This document shows, piece after piece, positions 32,221 through 42,724 of a DNA stretch of 64,000 nucleotides. Within the stretch, counting starts at the first letter, position 1; every line of letters starts with the position of its first letter. Origin of the DNA: an uncultured Cellulomonas sp. (lineage in GTDB: Bacteria > Actinomycetota > Actinomycetes > Actinomycetales > Cellulomonadaceae); assembly GCF_947494015.1 (NCBI RefSeq), contig NZ_CANLTL010000006.1:1-64000 (forward strand), in the 5' to 3' direction. The notes under the pieces are model-generated. The model did not search any database, was not told where the DNA came from, and saw only the letters and a list, made by a program, of their open reading frames with translations. A program made the position numbers and the translations under genes.

Positions 32221-33126
32221 TCAGCCCGGGGTCACGGGCTCCGGCGCCCGGGAGGCCGGCGCCGACCGGCCCGAGGTGAGCACGATCGCGCCCGAGACCG
32301 CGAGCAGCCCCACCACCTCCAGGCCGTGCGGCCACTGCCGCAGCGCGACCGCGCCGACGACCGCGGCCGTGGCGGGCAGCAGCGCGAGCAGGACCGCGAA
32401 CGCCGCGGCGCCGATGCGGCGCAGCACCACCTGGTCGATCGCGTAGGGCACCGCGGAGGACAGCACGCCGACGCCGATCACCGCGAGGGCCAGCCGCCAG
32501 TCCGCGAGCACGGGGACGGCGTCGCGGGCGAGGAACGGCGCGAACACGACCGCCCCGGCGACCATCGCCAGCGACAGCGAGCTCACCCCGGAACCCCGGA
32601 CCGCGATCCGCCGGCCGAGCAGGATGTACCCGGCCCAGCACAGCGCCGAGACGCCGATGGCGATCAGTCCGACCACCACGTCAGGCCCGCCGCCGCCCCC
32701 GTCGTGCTGCTGGACCGTCACCCCGGCCAGCAGCACCACGCCGGCCGCCGCGAGGGCGATCCCGGCCCGTTCCCGCCAGCCGCGGCCGGTGACCGCAGCG
32801 ACCGCCACCGGCCCGATGAACTCGATCGCGACGGCGGTGCCCAGCGGGAGGTGGTCGATGGCGACGTAGAAGGCGACGTTCATCGCGGCGAGCACCGCGC
32901 CGAACAGCGCGGCGGCCAGCAGGTCGCGCCGGTCCCACCGGGTGCGCCACGGACGGCGCCACAGCACCAGGACGACGGCCGCGACGACGATCCGCAGCCA
33001 CGCGACCGTCGGGGCAGCCACCGTGGCGAACAGGCCCACCGCGATCGCGGCGCCGACGTACTGGGTCAGGCCGGAGGCGATGAACAGGGCCGGCGCCGGG
33101 ACCCGGTCGAGGGCGCCACTGCGCAC
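32221..33126 (-). CDS. EamA family (RhtA-like) transporter
   Basis: Ten hydrophobic helices; LPLGTAVAIEFIGPVAVAAV; SSAVPYAIDQVVLRRIGAAAFAVLLALLPATAAVVGAVALRQ. Confidence 0.88.
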   Translation of the reverse strand: MRSGALDRVPAPALFIASGLTQYVGAAIAVGLFATVAAPTVAWLRIVVAAVVLVLWRRPWRTRWDRRDLLAAALFGAVLAAMNVAFYVAIDHLPLGTAVAIEFIGPVAVAAVTGRGWRERAGIALAAAGVVLLAGVTVQQHDGGGGGPDVVVGLIAIGVSALCWAGYILLGRRIAVRGSGVSSLSLAMVAGAVVFAPFLARDAVPVLADWRLALAVIGVGVLSSAVPYAIDQVVLRRIGAAAFAVLLALLPATAAVVGAVALRQWPHGLEVVGLLAVSGAIVLTSGRSAPASRAPEPVTPG

Positions 33127-33190
33127 GCTGCCCCCTCTCCCTGCCGCGGGGCGTCGCGGCCCCGGGCGTCGTCCGGCCCGGGCGGACGTG

Positions 33191-33230
33191 CGTCCGGGCG
33201 CCGAGGTCGGTGGACCTCGACGCCCGGACG
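33191..33230 (-). terminator. Hairpin, likely terminator of the 33310-36861 ABC operon
   Basis: cgtccgggcgccgaggtc...gacctcgacgcccggacg, 18-bp arms with one mismatch. Confidence 0.7.
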
Positions 33231-33309
33231 GTAGCGCACCGGCGGGTGCCGGCCTGCGCCGCAGGCCGGCTGGCGGGCGGCCGGCGGGCGGCCGGCCGGC
33301 CGGTGCGGG

Positions 33310-34260
33310 TCAGCCCTTGACGGACCCGGCGAGCAGGCCGCGGACGAAGTACCGCTGCAGGGCCAGGAACACCACGACCGGCACGACCATCGCCACGAAC
33401 GCACCCGAGGACAGCAGGTGCCACGTCTCGCCGCGGTCACCGGCGAGGGTGGCCAGACGCACCGTCAGCGGCGACACCTGCTGCTGGGAGCCGAAGACGA
33501 GGGCCACGAGCAGGTCGTTCCACACCCACAGGAACTGGAAGATCGCGAACGCCGCGACCGCCGGGACGAGCAGGGGCATGAGCACGCGGAAGAAGATCTG
33601 CACGTGGCCGGCGCCGTCCACCCGGGCCGCCTCGACCAGCGACGGCGGGATGTCCTTCATGAAGTTGTGCAGCAGGAAGATCGCCAGCGGCAGCGCGAAG
33701 ATCGAGTGCGAGAGCCACACCGCCCAGAACGACCCCGCCAGGTCCCACTGCACGTACTGGGTGAGCAGCGGGATCATCGTGATCTGGATCGGGATGATCT
33801 GCAGCGCGAAGACCGCCACGAACAGCACGCTGCGACCCTTGAAGTCGATCCACGCGAAGGCGTACGCCGCCAGCAGCGCGATGCTGATCGGGATGATGAC
33901 CGCCGGGATCGTGACGACCACCGAGTTGAGCACGTACTGGGCCAGCGGCTGGTCGCCCTCGAACAGCACCGACCGGTAGTTGTCCAGCGTCACGCTCGGG
34001 CTGCCGAAGAAGTTCCACCACCCGTTGGCCCGGATGTCCTGGACGGGACGGAACGAGGTGACGAACAGACCGAACGTCGGGACCGTCCACAGGATCGCGA
34101 TGACGATCGCGATGCCCGAGGCCCACGGGGAGCTGAGCTTCTTGCGGGCCTTGTCGGCCCGCTGGTCGATGCCCTTGCCCATCCCGGGGGGCGCGCCGCC
34201 GTCGACCTCGCCGCGCGTCTTCTTGTCGAACGCCTGCGGGGGTGCCGGGTTCGTGGTCAT
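33310..34260 (-). CDS. Carbohydrate ABC transporter permease (MalG-like)
   Basis: TM protein; EAARVDGAGHVQIFFRVLMPLLVPAVAAFAIFQFLWVWNDLL EAA loop. Confidence 0.93.
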   Translation of the reverse strand: MTTNPAPPQAFDKKTRGEVDGGAPPGMGKGIDQRADKARKKLSSPWASGIAIVIAILWTVPTFGLFVTSFRPVQDIRANGWWNFFGSPSVTLDNYRSVLFEGDQPLAQYVLNSVVVTIPAVIIPISIALLAAYAFAWIDFKGRSVLFVAVFALQIIPIQITMIPLLTQYVQWDLAGSFWAVWLSHSIFALPLAIFLLHNFMKDIPPSLVEAARVDGAGHVQIFFRVLMPLLVPAVAAFAIFQFLWVWNDLLVALVFGSQQQVSPLTVRLATLAGDRGETWHLLSSGAFVAMVVPVVVFLALQRYFVRGLLAGSVKG

Positions 34261-35288
34261 CGGATCTCCTCCGAGAGGCGCAGCTGACGGACGTTGTAGA
34301 TGACGACCGGGATGACGATGAGGAACAGGATGACGGCGAGCGCCGCACCCATCCCGGCGTTCCCTTGCACGAAGCTCTGGGCGTAGAACTCGTTGGCGAC
34401 CACCGACGTGCCGAAGTTTCCGCCGGTCATCGTCCGGACGATGTCGAAGACCTTGAGCGTCGTCATCGCGATGGTGGTGATGACGACCACGAGCGCGGGA
34501 CGGATGCTGGGCACCGTGATGTACCGGAACATCTGCATGCCCTTGAGGCCGTCGAGGGTCGCGGCCTCGACGATGTCGTCCGGGATGGCCTTGATCGCCG
34601 CGGAGAGGATCGTCATCGCGAACCCGGCCTGGATCCAGATCAGGACCGCGATGAGGAAGACGTTGTTCAACGGCTGGTTGATCAGGAACTGGTAGGGCTC
34701 CAGCCCGAGCCAGACCAGCAGCTGGTTCGCCAGGCCGGTCTGCGGGCGGGCGGCGTCACGGAACTCGTACACGAAGCGCCAGATGATCGAGGCGCCGACC
34801 AGGGAGATCGCCATCGGCAGGAAGATCAGCGCCTTGGCGGCCTTCTCGAACCGGGTCTTGTCGACCAGCACGGCGTAGACCAGCCCGATGAACGTCGCCA
34901 GGGTGGGGACCAGCAGGACCCACAGCGCGGTGTTGCGCAGGACGATCTGGAAGGACTCCTGCGTGAACGCGGTCACGTAGTTGTCCAGACCGATGAACTC
35001 GGTGCCGTTGCGGTTGAAGAACGACTCGTACGTCGTGCGCAGCGCGGGGTAGACCAGGCCGAACCCGAGCGCCAGGACCGCCGGCCCGGCGAAGCCCAGG
35101 GTCACCACCCAGTTGGGGACGTGCTTGGGCCGGTCCACCGCGAGCAGGATGGCGCCCATCACGATCACGAACAGCAGGACGGCCACGACCATGAGCGCGA
35201 GCTTGTGGCCTGGGGTCTCGGCGTCCAGCAGGAAATCCTTGGTGAGGTCCCAGAAGTAGCTGACCCACAATCCGATGTTCTCGAACAT
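34257..35288 (-). CDS. Carbohydrate ABC transporter permease (MalF-like)
   Basis: EAATLDGLKGMQMFRYITVPSIRPALVVVI EAA loop; overlaps 33310 gene. Confidence 0.93.
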   Translation of the reverse strand: MFENIGLWVSYFWDLTKDFLLDAETPGHKLALMVVAVLLFVIVMGAILLAVDRPKHVPNWVVTLGFAGPAVLALGFGLVYPALRTTYESFFNRNGTEFIGLDNYVTAFTQESFQIVLRNTALWVLLVPTLATFIGLVYAVLVDKTRFEKAAKALIFLPMAISLVGASIIWRFVYEFRDAARPQTGLANQLLVWLGLEPYQFLINQPLNNVFLIAVLIWIQAGFAMTILSAAIKAIPDDIVEAATLDGLKGMQMFRYITVPSIRPALVVVITTIAMTTLKVFDIVRTMTGGNFGTSVVANEFYAQSFVQGNAGMGAALAVILFLIVIPVVIYNVRQLRLSEEIR

Positions 35289-35401
35289 TCACGCCTCCGC
35301 AGCTCGGGCGGCGCCGCAGCGGTGCGGCGCCCCCGCCGATAGGACCGTGCCGGCCCCACGCTGCACCCCGCCGGGACCGGGTGACAAGCAGGGGACGGTG
35401 C

Positions 35402-35439
35402 GACGGCAGGGGCCCACGTCGCCGTGGGCCCCTGCCGTC
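35402..35439 (-). terminator. Intra-operon hairpin downstream of the substrate-binding protein gene
   Basis: Perfect 17-bp stem gacggcaggggcccacg-tcgc-cgtgggcccctgccgtc. Confidence 0.85.
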
Positions 35440-35448
35440 ACCGGTGCG

Positions 35449-36861
35449 TCAGCTCTCGGGCCAGGAGCCCTCGATGAACGTCAGCACCTGGTCGGCGCTC
35501 GTGCTCTCGTCGCTGACCCAGTTCGTCATGCCCTCCCAGAAGGAGCCGGCACCCACCGGGCCGGGCATCAGGTCGGAGGCGTCGAACCGGAAGGTGTACT
35601 CGTCGCTGGCCAGGATCTCGCTGGCGAGCCGGTCGATCGGCGACTGGAGCAGCTCCGGGTCCAGGCCGCTGTTGGCGGACACCCAGCCCGCGTTGGAGAC
35701 CTCGGCCTTGTCGTTGGCCCACACGTCGCTCGCCAGGAAGGCGTGGAACGCGTTGACCTCGGGACGGTCCTCGAAGGAGACGACGAACTCGCCACCGCCG
35801 AGCATCGGCTTCTCGTCCTCGGACATGCTGGGCAGGTAGAACGCGAAGACGTCACCGTCCTCACCGATCTCCACGTCCTCCTGGGCCTGCTGCCAGTTCA
35901 CCCCGTAGAAGTTGGCCGCGCGGTGCATCCAGCAGTCACCGGTCAGGATCGGGAACCCGGCGGCGTCCCAGGCGGTGTTCGCGATGCTGGACACCCCGCC
36001 CAGACCACCGTTGACGTAGTCGGGGTTGCGCACGATCTCGCCGGTCGTCTCGAGCGCCGAGACGATCGCCGGGTCGTTGAACGGGATCTCGTGGGTGTAC
36101 CACTGGTCGTAGACGTCCGTCCCGGCGGTGCGCAGGACGACGTCCTCGAGCCAGTCCGTCATGGGCCAGCCGGTCGCGTCACCCGACGCGATGCCGACGC
36201 ACCACGGCTTGGTCTCCGGGTGCTCCGTGGCGATCTGCTCGGTCAGGGCCATCAGCTCGTCCCAGGTGGTCGGGATCTCGTACCCGGCCTCCTCGAACAT
36301 CGACGGCGAGTACCAGACGAACGACTTGGCGTTGGCGCCGAGCGGCGAGCCGTAGAGCGTCCCGTCGACCGTGCCGTAGTCACGCCACTCGTCGGTGAAG
36401 AACTCGTCGACGTTGGCGGCGACCTCGTCCGAGGCGGGCTGGATCTGCCCGGGGAAGTCGGTCACGAGCCGCTGCAGGAGCCCCGGCTGCGGGATGTAGG
36501 CGATGTCGGGTGCGGCACCGGACTGCATCCGGACCGCGATCTGGGCCTCGAACTCGTCGTTCGCCTCGTACTCGATCGTCGACCCGGTGCACCGCTCGTA
36601 CTCCGCGTACGACGCCTCCTGCGCCTCGGCCTCGTCGCCGGTGATGGTCGTGTAGACGGAGACCTCGGTGCCGTCCAGGTCGCCCATCTCGATGAACTGC
36701 TCGTAGTCCTCGCAGCCCTCGGCGACCTCGCCGCCACCACCGCCGCCGCCCGTGCCGCCGTCGTCCTCCGGCGGTGGGGTGCAGGCGGTCAGGACGAAGG
36801 CGAGTGACATCGTCCCGGCGATCGCCGTCGCGACTGCGCGGCCCTTCTTGATGCTGCTCAT
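35449..36861 (-). CDS. ABC transporter substrate-binding lipoprotein (alpha-glucoside/maltose type)
   Basis: Lipobox VLTACTPPP; AAPDIAYIPQPGLLQRLV...GSPLGANAKSFVWYSPSMFEEAGYEIPTTWDELMALTEQ. Confidence 0.92.
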   Translation of the reverse strand: MSSIKKGRAVATAIAGTMSLAFVLTACTPPPEDDGGTGGGGGGGEVAEGCEDYEQFIEMGDLDGTEVSVYTTITGDEAEAQEASYAEYERCTGSTIEYEANDEFEAQIAVRMQSGAAPDIAYIPQPGLLQRLVTDFPGQIQPASDEVAANVDEFFTDEWRDYGTVDGTLYGSPLGANAKSFVWYSPSMFEEAGYEIPTTWDELMALTEQIATEHPETKPWCVGIASGDATGWPMTDWLEDVVLRTAGTDVYDQWYTHEIPFNDPAIVSALETTGEIVRNPDYVNGGLGGVSSIANTAWDAAGFPILTGDCWMHRAANFYGVNWQQAQEDVEIGEDGDVFAFYLPSMSEDEKPMLGGGEFVVSFEDRPEVNAFHAFLASDVWANDKAEVSNAGWVSANSGLDPELLQSPIDRLASEILASDEYTFRFDASDLMPGPVGAGSFWEGMTNWVSDESTSADQVLTFIEGSWPES

Positions 36862-37067
36862 TCGGCTTCCTCCACGTCGACGTGGGGCGGCGTGCACCCC
36901 GGAACCAGCCCGCCGGATGCACGCTTTCGCGCACCACGCCGGGCACCAAAGCCATGCAAGCGGTCGCACGGCCGCGGGGGCAACCCGAAACGGACACTTT
37001 GGGATACGGGTCCGGTAACGATGTGGTCACGCTCCCGCCCGGGCCGCCGGTGCGCTGACCTGGGACG

Positions 37068-37931
37068 TCAGTCGAGCAGCCGGTGCAGCACGTCGAGCAG
37101 GCCGTCGTCGTCGATGGTGCCGGTGACCTCGTCGGCGACCGCCCGCACGGGCTCGGGCGCATGCCCCATCGCCACCCCGAGCGCGGCCCACTCGAGCATG
37201 GCCAGGTCGTTGCTGCCGTCCCCGACGGCGACCGTCCGGGACGGCTGGACGTCCAGCTCGCGGCGCACCCGCTCCAGCGCGCTGGCCTTGGTGACGCCGT
37301 GCGGGGCGACGTCCATCCAGGCGGTCCACCCGATCGCGTAGGTCACGTCCTCCAGGCCCATCCGGTGCACGAGCCGGTGGAACTCCTCGGGCGTGTGCCC
37401 CGGGCTGCGCACCACGAGACGGGTCACGTGGTGGGCGGCCAGGTCGTCGATCTCGACCACGGAGTGCACGCCGGTGAGCTCGCCGTCGGGGAAGGGGGCA
37501 CTCACACGGAAGCCGACGCCGACCTCCTCGACGGCGAACAGCGCGTCGGGCAGAGACGCGTGCAGCAGCCGCAGCGCCGGGCCCGGGTCGAAGGTGATGA
37601 CGTCGACCAGCCGGTACCCGCCGGGCTCGGCCGGGTCCAGACGCGCGGTGACCGAGCCGTTGGACGCCACCGCCCACCCCGCGGTGATGCCGAGCTCGTG
37701 CGCCACGGGGACGGTGGCGTGCAGCGAGCGACCCGTCGCCAGGACCACGTGCGCACCGGACGCCCGCACGGCGGCGACCGCATCACGCACGTCGTCGCTG
37801 ATCACCTCGTCGTAGGTCATCACGGTGCCGTCGATGTCCAGGGCGACCAGCAGCGGGCCGTGGCCGACCAGGCCGGCCGGGCTGAGCCGGTCGTCGTCGT
37901 CCGGGGTGCCCGGTGCGGGCGGGGGGTTCAC
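37068..37931 (-). CDS. HAD-IIB (Cof-type) hydrolase
   Basis: [26 protein letters not shown]...[20 protein letters not shown]...[26 protein letters not shown]. Confidence 0.92.
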   Translation of the reverse strand: MNPPPAPGTPDDDDRLSPAGLVGHGPLLVALDIDGTVMTYDEVISDDVRDAVAAVRASGAHVVLATGRSLHATVPVAHELGITAGWAVASNGSVTARLDPAEPGGYRLVDVITFDPGPALRLLHASLPDALFAVEEVGVGFRVSAPFPDGELTGVHSVVEIDDLAAHHVTRLVVRSPGHTPEEFHRLVHRMGLEDVTYAIGWTAWMDVAPHGVTKASALERVRRELDVQPSRTVAVGDGSNDLAMLEWAALGVAMGHAPEPVRAVADEVTGTIDDDGLLDVLHRLLD

Positions 37932-39205
37932 CGCGCCACCGGCTCGAGCACCTCGAGGCCGCCGAGGTAGCCGCGCAGGCCCTCGGGCACCCGCACCGAG
38001 CCGTCGGCCTGCTGGTGGTTCTCCAGGATGGCCACGATCCACCGCGTGGTGGCCAGGGTCCCGTTGAGCGTGGCGACCGGCCGGGTCTGCCCCGCCGCGG
38101 TGCGCTCCCGGATGCCGAGCCGGCGGGCCTGGAAGGTCGTGCAGTTCGACGTGGACGTCAGCTCGAGGTAGCGCTGCTGGGACGGCAGCCACGCCTCGCA
38201 GTCGAACTTGCGGGCCGCGCTGGACCCGAGGTCCCCCGCGGCGGTGTCGATGACCCGGTAGGGCAGCTCGGCGCGCGCGAGCATCTGCTCCTCCCAGGCG
38301 AGCAGCCGCTGGTGCTCGTCCGCGGCCTGCTCGACCGCGCAGAGGGAGAACATCTCGACCTTGTGGAACTGGTGCACCCGGATGATGCCGCGGGTGTCCT
38401 TGCCGTACGACCCGGCCTCGCGGCGGTAGCACGCCGACCAGCCCGCGTACCGGCGCGGGCCGGCGTCCAGGTCGAGGATCTCGTCCGCGTGGTAGCCCGC
38501 GAGCGCGACCTCGCTCGTGCCGGTGAGGTACAGGTCGTCCGACTCGATCCGGTAGATCTCGTCGGCGTGCGCGCCGAGGAAGCCGGTGCCGGCCATGACC
38601 TCGGGCTTGACCAGGGTCGGCGTGATCATCGGGGTGAAGCCGGCCGCGACCGCCTGGTCGACTGCGGCGTTGAGCAGCGCGAGCTCCAGGCGCGCGCCGA
38701 TGCCGGTGAGGAAGTAGAACCGCGAGCCGGACACCTTCGCCCCGCGCTCGGTGTCGACGGCCCCGAGCGCCTCGCCGATCTCCAGGTGGTCGCGCACGGT
38801 GACGCCCTCGGCCGCGAAGTCGCGGCGCCGGCCCTCCTCGCGCAGCACGACGTAGTCGTCCTCACCGCCCGCGGGCACGCCGTCGGCCACGACGTTGGCG
38901 ATCCGGTGCATCGTCTGCTCGAGCCCCGCGGCGGCGGCGTCCGCCTCGGCCTGGCGGGCCTTGACCTCCTGGGCGAGCTGCTTGGTGCGGGCCAGCAGGG
39001 CGGCCTTCTCCTCGCCCTGCGCCGCGGCGACCTGCTTGCCGAGCGTCTTCTGCTCGGCGCGCAGGCTCTCGAACTCGGTCAGCGCGGACCGGCGCCGGGT
39101 GTCCGCGGCGAGGGCGGCGTCCACGAGGGCGGGGTCGTCGCCGCGGGCGCGCTGGCTGGCGCGGACGACGTCGGGGTGGTCACGGAGCTCGCGCAGGTCG
39201 ATCAC
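37928..39205 (-). CDS. serS: Seryl-tRNA synthetase
   Basis: [24 protein letters not shown]...[12 protein letters not shown]-like class II motifs ([37 protein letters not shown]). Confidence 0.97.
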   Translation of the reverse strand: MIDLRELRDHPDVVRASQRARGDDPALVDAALAADTRRRSALTEFESLRAEQKTLGKQVAAAQGEEKAALLARTKQLAQEVKARQAEADAAAAGLEQTMHRIANVVADGVPAGGEDDYVVLREEGRRRDFAAEGVTVRDHLEIGEALGAVDTERGAKVSGSRFYFLTGIGARLELALLNAAVDQAVAAGFTPMITPTLVKPEVMAGTGFLGAHADEIYRIESDDLYLTGTSEVALAGYHADEILDLDAGPRRYAGWSACYRREAGSYGKDTRGIIRVHQFHKVEMFSLCAVEQAADEHQRLLAWEEQMLARAELPYRVIDTAAGDLGSSAARKFDCEAWLPSQQRYLELTSTSNCTTFQARRLGIRERTAAGQTRPVATLNGTLATTRWIVAILENHQQADGSVRVPEGLRGYLGGLEVLEPVAR

Positions 39206-39390
39206 ACCCCCGAGGGTAACGACCCGGCCACGACGCACATCCCGGGTGCCGGGCCGCGGGGCGGTCCGGGGCGCCGCGCGGGGGCGGCACCGGGACCGTC
39301 CGGACGGGACCAGTGCCATCGAGGGGCGGCACGGCCAGCGGGACGGCGGGCGGACGGCCCCCGGTCGGCTCGCGCCGTACGGTGTGCGCC

Positions 39391-40611
39391 ATGGTGTGGT
39401 CGGAGTGGCTCAGCGTCGTCGCCCTGCTCGTCGCGGTGGCCGCGCTGCTCCTCTCCTCGGTCGCCCTGCGCGTGGCGCTGCGCGCACGCCGGACCCGGCG
39501 CCGACCGCACCGACCGTCGCTGCCGCACCCCGTCGCGCCGGCGCCCGACGGGCTGCTGGCCTCACCCATGTCGCCGACGAGCGGCACCCAGGTGGCGTTC
39601 GTGTGCAACCCGACCAAGCCCGGCGCGGTCGAGCTGCGCGACGCCGCGATCCGGGCGTGCGCGTCGCGGTACATGCCCGAGCCCATGTGGTTCGAGACCA
39701 CCCAGGCCGACCCCGGCGTCGGCCAGGCGCGGGCCGCCGTCGAGCGCGGCGCCACGACGGTGGTGGCGGTCGGCGGCGACGGGACCGTGCGAGCCGTCGC
39801 CGAGGCGCTGGCCGGCACCGACGTCGCCATGGGCCTGATCCCCCTCGGCACCGGCAACCTGCTGGCCCGCAACCTGGACCTGCCGCTGACGGACACCGAC
39901 GAGCTGCTGCGGCTGGCGCTGACCGGTCCGGCCCGCACCATCGACGTCGGCTGGCTGCGGGTGGAGAGGTACGAGGACACGGTCGCGGACGACATCGCGG
40001 AGGCCGCCGACGACGTCCCGCAGGCATCCGGCGGTCAGGTCGGCCCGCCGCCCCCCGGGGCCTCGGAGCCGCCGCGCGACCACATCTTCCTGGTCATCGC
40101 CGGGCTCGGCTTCGACGCGGCGGTGATGGGGGACGCCGACGAGGTCCTCAAGCAGCGGGTGGGCTGGTTCGCCTACTTCCTCGCCGGCATCCGGCACCTC
40201 AACGCCCGGCGGATGCGGCTGTCGCTGTCGGTCGACGACGGCGTGGTCAAGCCGGTGCGGGTCCGCAGCCTGCTGATCGGCAACTGCGGGCGGCTGCCCG
40301 GCGGCATCACGCTGCTGCCGGCCGCGCAGATCGACGACGGCGTGCTGGACCTCGGCGCCATCGACACCCGGGGTGGCATCGCGGGCTGGACCCAGCTCGC
40401 GGGAGAGGTGGCTCTGCAGGGCATCGGCGTCCGCACCGAGCTGCCGGGCAAGATGGGCAAGATCGAGCACTCGCGCGCCCGCACGGTCCGCGTCGTCGCG
40501 GACCGTGCCGAGCAGATCCAGGTGGACGGGGACAACATCGGCGAGGCGTTCGAGCTCAGCGCGCGGGTCGCCCCGGCCGCGCTGCGCGTGCGCACCGCGG
40601 CGCGCGGCTGA
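39391..40611 (+). CDS. Diacylglycerol kinase family protein with N-terminal TM anchor
   Basis: [16 protein letters not shown]...[44 protein letters not shown]. Confidence 0.93.
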   Translation: MVWSEWLSVVALLVAVAALLLSSVALRVALRARRTRRRPHRPSLPHPVAPAPDGLLASPMSPTSGTQVAFVCNPTKPGAVELRDAAIRACASRYMPEPMWFETTQADPGVGQARAAVERGATTVVAVGGDGTVRAVAEALAGTDVAMGLIPLGTGNLLARNLDLPLTDTDELLRLALTGPARTIDVGWLRVERYEDTVADDIAEAADDVPQASGGQVGPPPPGASEPPRDHIFLVIAGLGFDAAVMGDADEVLKQRVGWFAYFLAGIRHLNARRMRLSLSVDDGVVKPVRVRSLLIGNCGRLPGGITLLPAAQIDDGVLDLGAIDTRGGIAGWTQLAGEVALQGIGVRTELPGKMGKIEHSRARTVRVVADRAEQIQVDGDNIGEAFELSARVAPAALRVRTAARG

Positions 40612-40651
40612 TCACGGCCGGCGCCGGCCGGTCACCACTGCTCCCGGCTGC

Positions 40652-41593
40652 TCACGACGCAGCCGGCACCAGGGCGGACCACGCCGCCGGGTGCAGCCTC
40701 CACTGCTGCGCCGCGACCGGTCCGGAGACCTCGCCGTCGACGTCGGCCGGGAACGGCTCCCCCGGTGCGGCCTCGATCCGCACCACCCGGCCGCAGGCCG
40801 TGCGCACGTCGGCACGCCGCACGTGCGACCCCGTGGTCAGCTGCTTGGCGTAGCCGAGCCGCGCCAGCGGGCCGACCGCCTCGGAGACCACCACGTCCGC
40901 GACCGCGTCGCGCGGGTCGGCGCCCGGCACCAGCGGGGCACCGCCGCCCACGGTCTCCCCGAGCCCGATCGCGACCATCAGCAGCCGCGTGCCGCCGGCG
41001 TGCAGCGGCTCGCCGTCGACGGTGACCCGCAGCCGCCAGCCGCGCTCGGTGAGGCCGGCCAGGACCGCTCCGGCCGGGTAGGCGAGCACGCCGAGCCCGA
41101 CCCGGTGCAGGACGGGCTTGAGGCCGGCGGCGTTGCGGGCGGCCGCGGCGCCGACCCCGACGTGCACCGCGTTGACGGCGACGGCGCCGTCGTCCCCGAC
41201 GAGCACCGCCATCCCGTGCGGTGTGCCGGTCAGCGCGGCGTCGGCCGCCCGTGCCGGGTCGTCGGGGATGCCCAGCGACCGGGCGAGGTCGTTGCCCGTG
41301 CCGAGCGGGACGATGCCGACGGGCCCGGCCGACCCGAGTGTGCCGGCGTCGTGCAGGGTCTGGACCGCCGCCCGCACCGACCCGTCCCCACCGAGGACCA
41401 CCAGCCGCCGACCCGCGAGCCCGGCGAGGGTGTCGGCGAGGTGGTCGAGGTCGGTGGTCGCCACCAGCTCCACCCGGGCACCGGCGTGGCCGGCGGCGGC
41501 CCGCAGCGCCGCGACGGCGTCGTCGACCTGCGGCCCGCCGGCGGACCCGGCGGCCGCGTTGACCACCGCGAGCAGGTCGGGCTGGGTCGGCAT
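40652..41593 (-). CDS. Diacylglycerol kinase family protein
   Basis: LLAVVNAAAGSAGGPQVDDA...RLVVLGGDGSVRAAVQTLHD...GIVPLGTGNDLARSLGIP. Confidence 0.92.
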   Translation of the reverse strand: MPTQPDLLAVVNAAAGSAGGPQVDDAVAALRAAAGHAGARVELVATTDLDHLADTLAGLAGRRLVVLGGDGSVRAAVQTLHDAGTLGSAGPVGIVPLGTGNDLARSLGIPDDPARAADAALTGTPHGMAVLVGDDGAVAVNAVHVGVGAAAARNAAGLKPVLHRVGLGVLAYPAGAVLAGLTERGWRLRVTVDGEPLHAGGTRLLMVAIGLGETVGGGAPLVPGADPRDAVADVVVSEAVGPLARLGYAKQLTTGSHVRRADVRTACGRVVRIEAAPGEPFPADVDGEVSGPVAAQQWRLHPAAWSALVPAAS

Positions 41594-41638
41594 GCGTCCT
41601 CCTGGCGGGTCGGGGGTACGGCTGGGTCGAGCGGGCGG

Positions 41639-42607
41639 CTAGCGCGCCCGGCCCTCGCGCAGCTCGTCCACCCAGTCGCGGGCGCCGGCGAAGTCGGCGT
41701 CGGTCATGCCCGGCAGCACCTGGGTGGCGACGCCGTCGGCGCGTGGGTACGACCCGAGGAAGCGCACGTGCGGGCAGACCCGGTGCAGTCCCATCAGCGC
41801 CTCCGCGACCCGAGCCTCGGCCACGTGCCCCTCGGCGTCGATGGAGAAGGAGTACCGGCCGATGTGGTCGCCGATCGGCCGGGACTCGATCCGGGACAGG
41901 TTCACGCCGCGGGCCGCGAACTGCTCGAGCATCTCCAGCAGCGCACCGGCGTCGTTGCTCGGCAGGTGCACCACCAGCGACGTCTTGTCCGAACCGGTCG
42001 GTGCGGGCACCGGGCCGGGCCGCCCCACCACGACGAACCGCGTCACCGCGCGCTCGTTGTCGGCGACGTGCTCGGCGAGCACCTGCAGGCCGTACAGCTC
42101 GGCGGTGAGCGGCGCGACCAGCGCCGCGTCGAAGCCCGGGTCGGCCGGAGCCGTGCCCGCGGCCGGGTCGGCCAGCAGCGCACCGGCCGCCGCGGTCGAG
42201 GTCGCCGGCACGTGCACCGCGCCGGGCAGGTGCGCGTTGATCCAACGTCGGCACTGCGCCCACGCGTGCGGGTGGGTCGACACCCGGCGCACGTCCGCCA
42301 GGCGCGTCCCGGGCCGCCCGGCGAGCACGAAGGTGATGGGCACGAGCACCTCGCGCAGCAGCACCAGCGCGAGCCCGGTCGCCAGGGTGTCCAGGGTCGC
42401 GGTCACGCCGCCCTCGACCGAGTTCTCGATCGGGACGACCGCGTAGTCCGCCCGCTCGGCACGCACCGACTCCAGCGCGGAGACGACGTCGACCTGGGGC
42501 AGGTACCGCGCCTCGTCCGGGCCGGTGACCTGGCGCAGGGCGGCCTCGGTGAAGGTCCCCGCCGGGCCCAGGTAGGCGTAGCGCGGGGGCGGTGCGGTCG
42601 CGGCCAC
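41639..42607 (-). CDS. pheA: Prephenate dehydratase
   Basis: YAYLGPAGTFTEAALRQV...VVPIENSVEGGV...TSLVVHLPSNDAGALLEMLEQFAARGVNLSRIESRP; ACT domain; alternative start at 42631. Confidence 0.95.
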   Translation of the reverse strand: MAATAPPPRYAYLGPAGTFTEAALRQVTGPDEARYLPQVDVVSALESVRAERADYAVVPIENSVEGGVTATLDTLATGLALVLLREVLVPITFVLAGRPGTRLADVRRVSTHPHAWAQCRRWINAHLPGAVHVPATSTAAAGALLADPAAGTAPADPGFDAALVAPLTAELYGLQVLAEHVADNERAVTRFVVVGRPGPVPAPTGSDKTSLVVHLPSNDAGALLEMLEQFAARGVNLSRIESRPIGDHIGRYSFSIDAEGHVAEARVAEALMGLHRVCPHVRFLGSYPRADGVATQVLPGMTDADFAGARDWVDELREGRAR

Positions 42608-42724
42608 GGGTCGCGCTCCTCTCGTCGGCACGTCGCGGGCAAGTCGTCGGCAGGTCGCCGGTAGGGCGCTGCGAGCCTAGTGGGCGGTCCGTCGGCGCCG
42701 TGAGGGCGCCCGTAGGGTGGTGCG

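Noticed and set aside
29240-32641. 1133-aa minus-strand ORF and similar giant ORFs (58500-62147 -, 60833-63844 +, 16187-18982 +)
   Set aside because: They run through several well-supported genes and a tRNA in other frames; compositions are Arg/Pro/Gly/Ala-rich, typical of spurious ORFs in high-GC DNA. Only the C-terminal part of 58500-62147 (MetS) and N-terminal parts of some others are real.
33248-33270. gccggcctgc-gcc-gcaggccggc hairpin as a distinct element
   Set aside because: Probably part of a composite terminator for the ABC operon together with 33191-33230 in a very GC-rich gap.
26187-39205. Two tRNA-Ser genes and serS in the same region as a possible functional cluster
   Set aside because: From general knowledge, serS, tRNA-Ser genes and pheA lie near each other in other actinobacteria; conserved synteny is the simpler explanation.
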